64,000 bases of DNA from Acetobacterium woodii DSM 1030 (lineage in GTDB: Bacteria; Bacillota; Clostridia; Eubacteriales; Eubacteriaceae), in NCBI RefSeq assembly GCF_000247605.1, contig NC_016894.1, positions 3,980,778 through 4,044,777 of the forward strand. Reading direction: 5' to 3'. This document shows, in pieces, positions 38,396 through 47,391 of this stretch. Position numbers and translations under genes: made by a program. The notes under the pieces are model-generated. The model ran no database searches and was not told the DNA's origin. It saw only the letters and a list, made by a program, of their open reading frames with translations. Every line of letters starts with the position of its first letter. Within the stretch, counting starts at the first letter, position 1.

Positions 38396-40520
38396 TTGTT
38401 TTACTCTCCTTTATTGATTTCCAAATTTCCTGATGAATACTGTCAACACTTCTTAACACATTTTCTTCTACACAATTTATTTCCGACCATCCATATTCTT
38501 CAACTAAAGCTAACGCACTGTTGTAAGCATCCAGCAAATGTTCGGGACTGCTTTCGTGAATATCCTTTTGCTGTTTTCCGGTTATTTTGTTTTTACGGTT
38601 TTTTATCAGTTTCTGATTGATTTCCGGCGGAATATTTAAGAAAAATACGCGATCGGGAATTGGCAATTGATAAAGATTAAATTCAAAATCCCACAGCCAG
38701 TCCAAAAATCGCTTGCGTTCCGCCTGATCCTTTATTTTTCCCGCCTGATGCACCATATTAGAGGTTGTATAGCGATCGACCAGAACGAGTCCGCCCTGAT
38801 TAAGAAAATCTTCATAATCCTCTTTATAGGAAGCATAACGGTCAGCCGCATAAAAAGTGGAAGCAATATACGGACTAATCGTACTGGGGTCTTTTCCGAA
38901 TGCGCCTTCTAGATACAATTTTACCATGGCTGATGATTTTTTGTCATAACGGGGATAAGAAATTTTCATAACTTTTTCACCGGCTTTCAGCAGCCGCTCA
39001 TATAACAATTTTGTTTGAGTTTGTTTGCCACTGCCGTCGACACCTTCAATCACGATCAACTGGCCCTGATGTTTTTTTTCCATCTTTGCCGGCTCCTTTT
39101 TTAACAACCTGAGTTCGTTTTTTTCATCAATTCCCACGACGGCGACATCGTGGCTTAACAAATGATCTAAATAAGCGGCAATTTCGGGGCTAACTCGACT
39201 GCCGGGAAAAAGCAGTGGGATGCCCGGCGGATAGGGAATGACAAAATCCCCGGCTATTCGACCAATACTCTGATTCAGGGGCCTGGTCTCTTTGTCACTG
39301 GCGTACAACGCTTCCCACAGGGGCCTTTCGGTTTGCAATGCTTTTTCTAAATTAATATTTTCCCAAATAGCTGGATTTACCGGGTCCGGCGTTTTCTTAA
39401 TTTGACCGGTATTTATCTTTTTATTGATATCATCAATGGCCTGCGTTAACCGTTTAATATCTTCCGGCGTTGTCCCAATGCCGGTCATCGCTAAAAAATG
39501 ATTCAACCCCGACATTTCGCATTGGATTCCATACGCTTTGGCCAATAAAGTTTCGATCTCAGTTCCTGACACTCCCCGCGTATGAAATAACCACTTGCTG
39601 CGATCATATTCCTGATTTGTTTCATTTTCCTGATAAAGGATAATTGGTGCGTTGTTGTCTTGCTTCTGACAATAATCGCAATGCGCGTTGTGAATGGCTT
39701 CAAAGATTGCCTCGCCTTTTTCGTAGGCTATATCGACCGCCGCTTCAACCGATATCATCAGGGGATAACTGGGTGATGAACTCTGGAGCAATGCTAAAAA
39801 AGACTTAATTTTCGGAATATCGATCAACGTTCCCTGAAAATGAATCAGTGAGCTTTGCGTGAACGACCCCAATATTTTATGGGTGCTCTGGATGACCACA
39901 TCGGCCCCGGCAGCTACGGCATCAAGCGGTAATTTATCATTAAATCGCAAATGTGCCCCATGAGCTTCATCGACAATTAAAAATTTTCCTTGTTCATGGA
40001 GAATGGTCGCGATCGTTTTAACCGCACTGGTCGTTCCATAATAGGTGGGATTAGGCAGGATCATCCCGATAATTTCAGGATGGTCGATTAATGCCTTTTT
40101 AACGCGATCAACCCCCACCGATTTGGCAAAACCCATTTCCGTTTCAATTTCCGGGGTTATCAAAACCGCTTCGATCCGACCAAGAGCCATGGCTCCAAAA
40201 ACCGCCCGATGACAATTCGTCGGGACCAGCAGCTTCCCGCCAGGTGAAAAGGTTCCTAAAATGGCACTATGGATTCCCGTTGTTGTCCCATTAACCAAAA
40301 TCGCGGCTTCGTCACTTCGATAAATTTGAGCCAGCTTTTGCTGGGCCTGAGCAATAATCCCCTGTGCATCATGAAGGTTATCAGCCCCGGGAATTTCTGT
40401 CAGATCATCATCATACCAGTTCATGTTTATGCCTCTGCCCTTGTGTCCGGGCATATGGAAACGACACTTCTTTTCTTTATTTATTTTATCCAATTCGCTT
40501 TTTATTATACTTTTTTTCAT
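38388..40520 (-). CDS. Fusion of YaaO-type Orn/Lys/Arg decarboxylase-like domain and thymidylate kinase
   Basis: 710 residues in one open frame. Residues 1 to about 475 are a fold-type I PLP enzyme of the Orn/Lys/Arg decarboxylase family (RFHMPGHKGRG, GTTTGIHSAILG, VDEAHGAHLRF, PLP lysine in STHKILGS, IPYPPGIPLLFPGSRV). After a Lys-rich linker, residues ~484-710 are dTMP kinase: GQLIVIEGVDGSGKQTQTKL (P-loop), KISYPRYD, LVDRYTTSNMVHQ (DR-Y motif). In Bacillus and many Firmicutes yaaO and tmk are adjacent separate genes; here they are one. No other tmk is in the window, so the kinase half should be essential for dTTP synthesis. The kinase domain has the KQTQ variant of the P-loop. Confidence 0.92.
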   Translation of the reverse strand: MKKSIIKSELDKINKEKKCRFHMPGHKGRGINMNWYDDDLTEIPGADNLHDAQGIIAQAQQKLAQIYRSDEAAILVNGTTTGIHSAILGTFSPGGKLLVPTNCHRAVFGAMALGRIEAVLITPEIETEMGFAKSVGVDRVKKALIDHPEIIGMILPNPTYYGTTSAVKTIATILHEQGKFLIVDEAHGAHLRFNDKLPLDAVAAGADVVIQSTHKILGSFTQSSLIHFQGTLIDIPKIKSFLALLQSSSPSYPLMISVEAAVDIAYEKGEAIFEAIHNAHCDYCQKQDNNAPIILYQENETNQEYDRSKWLFHTRGVSGTEIETLLAKAYGIQCEMSGLNHFLAMTGIGTTPEDIKRLTQAIDDINKKINTGQIKKTPDPVNPAIWENINLEKALQTERPLWEALYASDKETRPLNQSIGRIAGDFVIPYPPGIPLLFPGSRVSPEIAAYLDHLLSHDVAVVGIDEKNELRLLKKEPAKMEKKHQGQLIVIEGVDGSGKQTQTKLLYERLLKAGEKVMKISYPRYDKKSSAMVKLYLEGAFGKDPSTISPYIASTFYAADRYASYKEDYEDFLNQGGLVLVDRYTTSNMVHQAGKIKDQAERKRFLDWLWDFEFNLYQLPIPDRVFFLNIPPEINQKLIKNRKNKITGKQQKDIHESSPEHLLDAYNSALALVEEYGWSEINCVEENVLRSVDSIHQEIWKSIKESKTND

Positions 40521-40583
40521 GCTTCTATTCTAACACAACCAATCATCTTTACTATTATAAATTTAACTTTTATCCTTTTATCC

Positions 40584-40612
40584 TTTAATCTTAGCTCAAA
40601 TTATTATATAAT
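40584..40612 (+). promoter_or_regulatory. Promoter of the second thioredoxin gene
   Basis: TATAAT at 40607-40612, 17 bases after a weak TTTAAT at 40584-40589, and about 34 bases before the start codon at 40646; GAGGAG precedes the start. Confidence 0.5.
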
Positions 40613-40645
40613 GTGTGAGCAAATACATTGATGAGGAGAATTTAA

Positions 40646-40972
40646 ATGTCCAACGAAAAAATTATTAATATCAATATGGAAAATTTCGAAACCGAGATTT
40701 TATCTTATAATGGGGCTGTCATGGTCGATTTTTGGGCCGACTGGTGTGGTCCTTGTAAATCACTGGCCCCAACGATCGATCAAATAGCGCTGGAGTTGGG
40801 AAATGATATGAAAGTCTGTAAAATTAATGTCGACGAAAACCAATCCTTAGCCCAACAATTCCGGGTGATGAGTATTCCTACTGTTGTTTTCTTTAAAAAC
40901 GGCGAAGCCGTCAACCGCTTTGTCGGAGTTCGTGAAAAAAGCGAATATCTTGATACCATGAAAAACCTTTAA
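40646..40972 (+). CDS. trxA: Thioredoxin (second copy)
   Basis: 108 residues with the active site FWADWCGPCKSLAP and MSIPTVVFFKNGEAV. More canonical (WADWCGPC) than the copy at 33765. It is the only host gene in the right two thirds of the window on the plus strand and has its own promoter and terminator, lying convergent to metG and divergent from the decarboxylase-tmk gene. Confidence 0.95.
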   Translation: MSNEKIININMENFETEILSYNGAVMVDFWADWCGPCKSLAPTIDQIALELGNDMKVCKINVDENQSLAQQFRVMSIPTVVFFKNGEAVNRFVGVREKSEYLDTMKNL

Positions 40973-40990
40973 TGACTGACCACCTCTGAA

Positions 40991-41029
40991 AGTCTAAATG
41001 GGACGATTACTCCCATTTAGACTTTTTTT
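40991..41029 (+). terminator. Strong rho-independent terminator, shared with metG end
   Basis: AGTCTAAATGGGA (40991-41003), loop CGATTAC, TCCCATTTAGACT (41011-41023), then TTTTTT. A perfect 13-bp stem between the convergent trxA and metG genes. Confidence 0.93.
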
Positions 41030-41031
41030 AT

Positions 41032-42978
41032 TTAAGAAACTTTTCCCCCGGAAGGAATTCCCTCGACGGTCACCAGTGATAATTTTTTACCTTTGGTTGC
41101 CGCCAGAATCATGCCATTGGATTCCAGACCGCGGAGCATCACCGGTTTCAGGTTGGCCACCAGAATCACCGTTTTGCCGACCAGATCAGCGGGTTGATAA
41201 TATTTGGCGATCCCCGATACAACCTGACGTTTTTCCTGACCCACCATCAGCTGTAATACCAACAAACGATCAGCGTCCGGGTGCGCTTCACAAGCGACAA
41301 CCTCGGCGACTCGTAACTGCACCTTGGCAAAATCGTCGATCGTAATCAGACCTTCCGGCAGCGGCTCGTTCAGCTCCGGAGCTTTTTTAACATCCTTTTT
41401 TTGTGGCTCGGCTTTCACTTCTTTTTTGACGGCTTCTTTTTTGACCAGCTCAATCCGCGGAAACAGGGCTTCGCCGCGTTTAATCTGCACATCTTCGGGG
41501 TAAGCGCCGAATTTCTGAATACTGTCCCAGGTTAAACACGCTTCCGGACAATTTAGCTGAACCGCGATTTTCTGGGCCGTTTCTGGCATCGCCGCCGAAA
41601 TAAGAACAGTAACAATCCGTAAACATTCAGTCAGATTATACATTACCTGTGCTAATCGGGCCTGTTTTTCGGGGTTTTTTCCCAGCACCCAGGGTTGGGT
41701 TTCATCAATATATTTATTGGATCGCGAGATCAGTTTCCATATTTCTTCCAAAGCTCGGCTAAAGTCCAGCTTATCCATGTAATCACTAACAAGTTGCGGC
41801 GTTTTTTCAGCCAGCTCAAGGAGTTCGCTATCAATAGTTTCCGTTTCACGCTCTTTGGGAATTACCCCGCCAAAATATTTATCGGTCATCGCCAATGTCC
41901 GGCTTAACAGGTTCCCCAAATCATTCGCCAGATCGGAATTAATATGGCTGACCAATAAATCTTCGTTATACACGCCATCAGAACCATAACTCATTTCGCG
42001 CAGGACATGATAACGTAAGGCATCAACTCCGTATTTATCAACTAATACCACCGGGTCAACAACATTTCCTACTGATTTTGACATTTTTCCGCCTTTTAAA
42101 AGAATCCAGCCGTGGCCGTATACCTGTTTAGGCAGTGGTAATTTCAAGGCCATCAAAATAATTGGCCAATAAATCGTATGAAAACGAATAATGTCTTTGC
42201 CAACCAAATGAACATCTGCCGGCCAATATTTATCCATCAGATCCGGTTTGTCATTAAGATAGCCCAATGCGGAAATATAATTAGGCAGCGCATCAATCCA
42301 CACATAAACGACATGTCCGGGATCAAAATCAACCGGTACGCCCCAGCTAAATGAGGTGCGGGAGACACATAAATCCTGAAGTCCGGGCTTGATAAAATTG
42401 TTGATCATTTCATTTTTACGGGATTCCGGCTGAATAAAATGCGGATTCTCTTCAATATATTGTAACAGCTGATCGGCATATTTTGACATCTTAAAAAAAT
42501 ATGCTTCTTCCGAAGCTTTTTCCACCGGTCGTCCGCAATCGGGACAGTTGCCATCAACCAGTTGACTTTCTGTCCAAAAAGATTCACACGGCGTACAATA
42601 CCAACCCTCGTAATTGGATTTGTAAATGTCTCCCTGATCATAAAGTTTTTTAAAAATACGTTGAATCGTTTTTTCGTGTTGGGGGTCAGTGGTTCTGATA
42701 AACTGATCATAATTAATATTCATCGTGTTCCACAGATCTTTAATGCCTGTCACAATGCCATCGACATAAGCCAGCGGTTCAATCCCGGCAGCTTCAGCAA
42801 CTTTTTGGATCTTTTGACCATGCTCATCGGTCCCGGTCAGGAAATAGGTATCATACCCTTTTAATTTTTTAAACCGGGTAATGGTATCCGCCGCTACTGT
42901 CGTATAGGTATGACCGATGTGCAGGTTCCCACTGGGATAATAAATCGGGGTTGTAATATAAAATGTTTTTTCTGACAT
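41032..42978 (-). CDS. metG: Methionyl-tRNA synthetase
   Basis: 648 residues. Class I signatures YPSGNLHIGHTYTT (HIGH) and KGGKMSKSVGNV (KMSKS); zinc knuckle CTPCESFWTESQLVDGNCPDCGRP; the C-terminal ~110 residues (ITIDDFAKVQLRVAEVVACEAHPDADRLLVLQL) are the EMAP/Arc1p-type tRNA-binding domain for dimerisation. A Lys/Glu linker joins the parts. Charges tRNA-Met. Expression is under the T-box at 43021-43290. Confidence 0.97.
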   Translation of the reverse strand: MSEKTFYITTPIYYPSGNLHIGHTYTTVAADTITRFKKLKGYDTYFLTGTDEHGQKIQKVAEAAGIEPLAYVDGIVTGIKDLWNTMNINYDQFIRTTDPQHEKTIQRIFKKLYDQGDIYKSNYEGWYCTPCESFWTESQLVDGNCPDCGRPVEKASEEAYFFKMSKYADQLLQYIEENPHFIQPESRKNEMINNFIKPGLQDLCVSRTSFSWGVPVDFDPGHVVYVWIDALPNYISALGYLNDKPDLMDKYWPADVHLVGKDIIRFHTIYWPIILMALKLPLPKQVYGHGWILLKGGKMSKSVGNVVDPVVLVDKYGVDALRYHVLREMSYGSDGVYNEDLLVSHINSDLANDLGNLLSRTLAMTDKYFGGVIPKERETETIDSELLELAEKTPQLVSDYMDKLDFSRALEEIWKLISRSNKYIDETQPWVLGKNPEKQARLAQVMYNLTECLRIVTVLISAAMPETAQKIAVQLNCPEACLTWDSIQKFGAYPEDVQIKRGEALFPRIELVKKEAVKKEVKAEPQKKDVKKAPELNEPLPEGLITIDDFAKVQLRVAEVVACEAHPDADRLLVLQLMVGQEKRQVVSGIAKYYQPADLVGKTVILVANLKPVMLRGLESNGMILAATKGKKLSLVTVEGIPSGGKVS

Positions 42979-43020
42979 AATTACTCCTTTGTTTTGTTAT
43001 TTAAAATTTATTCAAACCGC

Positions 43021-43290
43021 AAAAAAACCTTCGTCCCGTTAAGGGCGAAGGTTTCGCGTTACCACCTTAGTTCGCATTATTCTCACAAATAATGCCTTGA
43101 TAAGTTCAATCGACTTTTAGTTTTATCGCGTCAAGCGGTCACGGCTCAATGCTTCACCGCAACTGACTCCGAGGCCATCTTCAATGTTTTTTCTGCCACC
43201 GGCTTGCACCTTTCCCGGCTCTCTTTGGACAGATTCCCCATTTACTCTTCTCTTCATTGTCATTCATATTTTTAATATTTTATTAGACTA
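43021..43290 (-). ncRNA. T-box leader of metG
   Basis: On the minus strand the T-box sequence AGGTGGTAACGCG (43067-43055) is followed by the terminator ACCTTCGCCC...GGACGAAGGT with TTTTTTT (43054-43021). Upstream, the AGTA/stem I elements (GAGAAGAGTA, AAAGAGAGCCGG, GGTGCAAGCCGG) are present. An ATG in GAAGATGGCC (43178-43176) lies where the specifier codon is expected, fitting methionine. Uncharged tRNA-Met should favour the antiterminator and raise metG expression. The leader fills the 351-base gap without a gene. Confidence 0.92.
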
Positions 43291-43296
43291 ATCCTT

Positions 43297-43324
43297 ATTA
43301 TACTGCAATTCGAAATTTTTTCAA
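43297..43324 (-). promoter_or_regulatory. Promoter of the metG T-box transcript
   Basis: Minus strand TTGAAA (43324-43319), 16 bases, TATAAT (43302-43297), just upstream of the T-box leader. It lies immediately after the rsmI stop codon. Confidence 0.75.
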
Positions 43325-43329
43325 GGCTT

Positions 43330-44172
43330 TTATCGCTTAACCGTGTTATAAACATCCCGGCGGGAAATGTTGCGATCTTTAGCGACGGCTTTCATCGCCT
43401 CTTTCTCGGGCAACCCCTGGTTCAGATAATGTTCCAGATGTTCGGCGATACTTAATTTATCCAATTCCAGACTTGCTATCGATTGCCCTTCATCCGCGGT
43501 TTTTCCCTCAATACACAAGACATATTCGCCTCTTGGGGGATGTTCCTGATAATATAAATTGTGCTCGGTGATTGTCCCATACCGACTTTCTTCATAGCGC
43601 TTGGTTATTTCCCGGGAAATACTCATCTGGCGATGACCTAAACCCTGTTGTTCCAGCAGCTCCAGCGTTTTGGGCAAACGATGGGGCGATTCGTACAAAA
43701 CAATGGTCACGGTAGCCTCTTCAATTTGTTTTAACGCGGCTTTAATGGCTTTATTTTCTTTTCCTATAAAACCCAGAAATAAAAAGCTGCGGGTATCTAA
43801 TCCCGACAACACCAGCCCACAAAGGCCGGCATTGGGACCAGGCACCACTTCCAGTTGAATATCATTTTCGACGCAATGTTTAACCAGCACTGATCCCGGG
43901 TCCGAAATCAGCGGCATCCCGGCGTCAGATATCAAGGCAATGTTTTGTCCCTGTTTTAATAATTCAATTAATCCCTCACTGGATTGCTGTTCATTATGCT
44001 GATGATAAGCAACCATCTTTTTAGAAATTTCAAAATGATTGAGCAGTTTAATTGAATGCCTGGTGTCTTCCGCCGCGATCAAATCAACTGTTTGTAAAAC
44101 CTTTAAGCCACGGATTGTCATATCATCCAGATTACCGATCGGGGTTCCGACAATATAAAGTTTTCCCGACAT
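43330..44172 (-). CDS. rsmI: 16S rRNA (cytidine-1402 2'-O)-methyltransferase
   Basis: 280 residues. MSGKLYIVGTPIGNLDDMTIRGLKVLQTVDLIAAEDTRHSIKLLNH is the standard RsmI N-terminus, followed by ALISDAGMPLISDPGSVLV and VVPGPNAGLCGLVLSGL (tetrapyrrole methylase fold). It 2'-O-methylates C1402 of 16S rRNA together with RsmH. The start is one base after the stop of the FAD oxidoreductase gene. Confidence 0.95.
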   Translation of the reverse strand: MSGKLYIVGTPIGNLDDMTIRGLKVLQTVDLIAAEDTRHSIKLLNHFEISKKMVAYHQHNEQQSSEGLIELLKQGQNIALISDAGMPLISDPGSVLVKHCVENDIQLEVVPGPNAGLCGLVLSGLDTRSFLFLGFIGKENKAIKAALKQIEEATVTIVLYESPHRLPKTLELLEQQGLGHRQMSISREITKRYEESRYGTITEHNLYYQEHPPRGEYVLCIEGKTADEGQSIASLELDKLSIAEHLEHYLNQGLPEKEAMKAVAKDRNISRRDVYNTVKR

Positions 44173-45561
44173 TTATTCGTTATACAGGTTTCTGGCGACA
44201 AATACGCCATTCGCCGATGCCTGCATCAGACCGCGGGTGACACCTGCGCCATCACCTAAAACATAAAGATTTTTAATGCTCGACTGAAAGCTTTTATCAA
44301 CCGTTACTTTGTTGGAATAAAATTTGACCTCAACCCCATAAAGCAAGGTTTCGTCACTGGCTAAACCGGGTGAGACATGATCCAGTGCCCGAATCATTTC
44401 ATCAATATCCTTCATAATCCGATAAGGCAATACCAGACATAAGTCCCCGGGCACGGCATCAATTAGCGTCGGTCGAATGTTATTTCGCATCAACCGTTCG
44501 GCCGTGGTGCGGCGGCCTCTTAAAAAATCGCCATACCGTTGCACCATAATCTTGTTACCGGTTAACATATTTGCCAATCCGGCAATATGTTTCCCATAAG
44601 CGACCGCTTCTTTAAACGGTTCGGTAAAACTTTTTGAGACTAATAGGGCAAAATTGGTATTATTGGTTTTTAGTGCCTCCGCTTTATAGCTATGACCATT
44701 TACCACCGCCAATTGATTATCGTAATATTCGGTCGACACAACGCCGCCCGGATTTGAACAAAAAGTGCGCACGCTATCATCAAAGGTGGGCGTATAATAA
44801 ACCAGTTTACCTTCATAAAGGGCGTCGTTGATTTCCTGCATGACCTCATTTCGGGTCTCCAGACGAATGCCGATGTCAATTTTTCCAACCTTCGTTTCAA
44901 CTTTGTATTGGTCACACATAGCGGTAAACCACTCGGATCCATCCCGCCCAACGGCAACCAAGACCTTATCGGCCCGATAGGTCTCGTCTTTGGCAACAAC
45001 TCCGACAACGGTATTATCTTCCACTACCAGACTTTGAACCGGGGTTCTAAATTTGATCTCGATCCCCAAGTCATTTATTAAATGCTCCTGAATGCGTTGA
45101 TAAATCGTGTACCCCACTTCGGTTCCCATATGACGCACCGGACACTCAATCAGTTTTAAATTGCTCTGGATCGCTTTGGTCCGGATATCTCTTATCTCCC
45201 GGGGATTGTCAAGACCATGGACGCGTTTATCAGCGCCAAATTCAATGTATAAATCATCGACATATTTGATTAAATCAACGGTCTCATTATAACCGATATA
45301 TTCCGGCAATTCGCCACCAACATCGGGTGAAAGCGACAATTTTCCGTCGGAATAAGCCCCCGCACCGGCAAAACCGGTGGTAATATTACAAGGTTTACAA
45401 CCGATACAAACGTTTGTTTGTCTTTTGGGACAAATCCGTTTTTCAATGGCATTCCCTTTTTCCAGCATTAATATTTTTAACGCACTATTCTTTTTAGCCA
45501 ATTCCATCGCGGCAAAAATGCCACTCGGGCCAGCACCAATGATTATCACATCATATTTCAT
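44173..45561 (-). CDS. NAD(P)/FAD-dependent oxidoreductase
   Basis: 462 residues from ATG 45561 (AGAGGA upstream; the frame extends to 45696 inside dnaB). KYDVIIIGAGPSGIFAAMELAKK is the FAD-binding Rossmann start; ICPKRQTNVCIGCKPCNITTGFAGAGAYSDGK contains CxGCxxC-type Cys, conserved in the clostridial uncharacterised FAD-dependent dehydrogenase family; VLGDGAGVTRGLMQASANG is the C-terminal FAD contact. Substrate unknown. Confidence 0.85.
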   Translation of the reverse strand: MKYDVIIIGAGPSGIFAAMELAKKNSALKILMLEKGNAIEKRICPKRQTNVCIGCKPCNITTGFAGAGAYSDGKLSLSPDVGGELPEYIGYNETVDLIKYVDDLYIEFGADKRVHGLDNPREIRDIRTKAIQSNLKLIECPVRHMGTEVGYTIYQRIQEHLINDLGIEIKFRTPVQSLVVEDNTVVGVVAKDETYRADKVLVAVGRDGSEWFTAMCDQYKVETKVGKIDIGIRLETRNEVMQEINDALYEGKLVYYTPTFDDSVRTFCSNPGGVVSTEYYDNQLAVVNGHSYKAEALKTNNTNFALLVSKSFTEPFKEAVAYGKHIAGLANMLTGNKIMVQRYGDFLRGRRTTAERLMRNNIRPTLIDAVPGDLCLVLPYRIMKDIDEMIRALDHVSPGLASDETLLYGVEVKFYSNKVTVDKSFQSSIKNLYVLGDGAGVTRGLMQASANGVFVARNLYNE

Positions 45562-45571
45562 TTTTTCCTCT

Positions 45572-46927
45572 TTATGCAAACGCATCTGGTCCGTAGTCAT
45601 CTTCATTGTAACCGACAGCCAAATCGTTAAATTTAGTATACTCGGGAATCCATGCCAGTCGCACCGTTCCGGTTGGGCCGTTTCGTTGCTTGGCAATGAT
45701 TAATTCCGATAGATTTTTTAATTCGGGATTTTTATCATAATAATATTCACGATATAACAGCATGATTACATCGGCATCCTGCTCGATCGATCCGGATTCT
45801 CGCAAATCTGACATGACCGGATGATGATCGGTTCGAGCATCCGGGGCCCGACTAAGTTGCGATAACGCAATCACCGGAGCTTCCATTTCCCTGGCCAGCG
45901 CTTTTAAACCACGCGACATCTCCGAAATTTCATTTTGGCGGTTTTCACTTCGACTACCACCGCTCATTAACTGAAGGTAGTCAATTACGATCAGATCCAG
46001 TGCTTTTTCGGTTTTTAACCGACGACATTTGGATCGTACCTCTGAAACAGTTATTCCCGGAGTATCATCAATAAAAATACTGGCTCCGTAAAGGGTATTA
46101 TAACCAACCACCATCCGTTCCCAGTCTTCTTTTGATAAATTTCCGGTTCGCACATTATTGCTGTCAACTAAGGAAGCTGCGCAGAGCATTCTCTGAACCA
46201 ATTGTTCTTTGGACATTTCAAGACTAAAAATAGCCACCGAACAATTATCTTTGATGGCCGCATTTTGAGCAATGTTTAAGGCAAAGGCGGTTTTTCCCAT
46301 AGACGGTCTGGCGGCCACAATAATCAGATCGGAAGGCTGCAAACCCGAAGTAATATGATTTAGTTCGGTAAAGCCGGTTTCTATTCCGGTCAGTTTGCCT
46401 TTTTTGCTTTCAATCGCTTCAATCTGGGCTAAAGTCGTACTGAGGGTTTCCTGGATACTTTGGAAATCACCGGTTCGGCGACCTTGTGAGACCTTAAAAA
46501 TCTCCTGTTCGGCGCGGTCAATCACATCACCAATATTATCATATTGACCATAACTATCTTCCAGAATTTGGGTCGCGGTATTAATCAGATTTCGAATTAC
46601 CGCCTTTTCATGAACAATCTGGCAATATTCCAGATAATTCCGGTTGATCGGCACCATTTCAATCAATTCGCTAAGATAACCGATGCCACCGATTTTCTCC
46701 AATACGCCACGATTTCTAAGTGCATTAATCAGCGTTACCGTATCAATTGGTTTTCGTTCATTATGAAGATCCAACATACACTCATAAATTTCTTTATGCG
46801 CCCCCCGATAAAAATCATTAGGCGATAACAGTTCTTCCGCCCGGGCGATATTGGATTCGTCCATCAGGATCGCACCTAAAACAGACTGCTCTGCTTCTAT
46901 ATTGTGGGGAGGAACTTTGGGATTCAT
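45572..46927 (-). CDS. dnaB: Replicative DNA helicase
   Basis: 451 residues from ATG 46927 (a GTG directly before it is also possible; AGGAG lies upstream). N-terminal domain PPHNIEAEQSVLGAILMDE, RecA-like helicase domain with Walker A ARPSMGKTAFAL, LQPSDLIIV, Walker B IVIDYLQLM and the DnaB motifs EMSRGLKALAREMEAPVIALSQLSR. Hexameric helicase that unwinds the fork. It follows rplI, as in Bacillus (rplI-dnaC). Confidence 0.97.
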   Translation of the reverse strand: MNPKVPPHNIEAEQSVLGAILMDESNIARAEELLSPNDFYRGAHKEIYECMLDLHNERKPIDTVTLINALRNRGVLEKIGGIGYLSELIEMVPINRNYLEYCQIVHEKAVIRNLINTATQILEDSYGQYDNIGDVIDRAEQEIFKVSQGRRTGDFQSIQETLSTTLAQIEAIESKKGKLTGIETGFTELNHITSGLQPSDLIIVAARPSMGKTAFALNIAQNAAIKDNCSVAIFSLEMSKEQLVQRMLCAASLVDSNNVRTGNLSKEDWERMVVGYNTLYGASIFIDDTPGITVSEVRSKCRRLKTEKALDLIVIDYLQLMSGGSRSENRQNEISEMSRGLKALAREMEAPVIALSQLSRAPDARTDHHPVMSDLRESGSIEQDADVIMLLYREYYYDKNPELKNLSELIIAKQRNGPTGTVRLAWIPEYTKFNDLAVGYNEDDYGPDAFA

Positions 46928-46941
46928 CACTGCTTAGGCTC

Positions 46942-47391
46942 CTAAACTTCGCCTTTAATAATAACCGTCAGATTTCCCGTAACCCCCTGATAGGTTTTAA
47001 TCTTGACTTCCACACGACCAATATTTCTAATCGGCATTTCTAACTCCACCTTGCGTTTGTCAACCTTGATCCCTTTTTCTTTTTCCAACCGTTCCGTGAT
47101 ATCCTTACTGGTAACCGACCCAAACAATTTTCCATCTTCACCGGCTCGTTCGGTAATCGTGATTTCAGTTTGATCAATTTCTTTTGCTAAATCGATGGCA
47201 GCCTGTCGTTCTGCGGCAATCTTTTTTTCTTCTTCTGCCTTATTTTTTTGAGTCATTTCAATATTTTCTTTATTGCCAATAACCCCTTTTTTATTTTTTA
47301 TCAGGAAATTTCGGCCATATCCGTCTTTTACTTCAACAATATCACCTTTATTACCAACATTTTTTACATTTTCTAATAAAACTACTTTCAT
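46942..47391 (-). CDS. rplI: Ribosomal protein L9
   Basis: 149 residues. MKVVLLENVKNVGNKGDIVEVKDGYGRNFLIKNK is the conserved N-terminal domain; a long connecting helix rich in Lys/Glu follows and the C-terminal domain begins GEDGKLFGSVTSKDI. The start overlaps the gdpP stop by one base (TAATG). Normal length. Confidence 0.97.
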   Translation of the reverse strand: MKVVLLENVKNVGNKGDIVEVKDGYGRNFLIKNKKGVIGNKENIEMTQKNKAEEEKKIAAERQAAIDLAKEIDQTEITITERAGEDGKLFGSVTSKDITERLEKEKGIKVDKRKVELEMPIRNIGRVEVKIKTYQGVTGNLTVIIKGEV

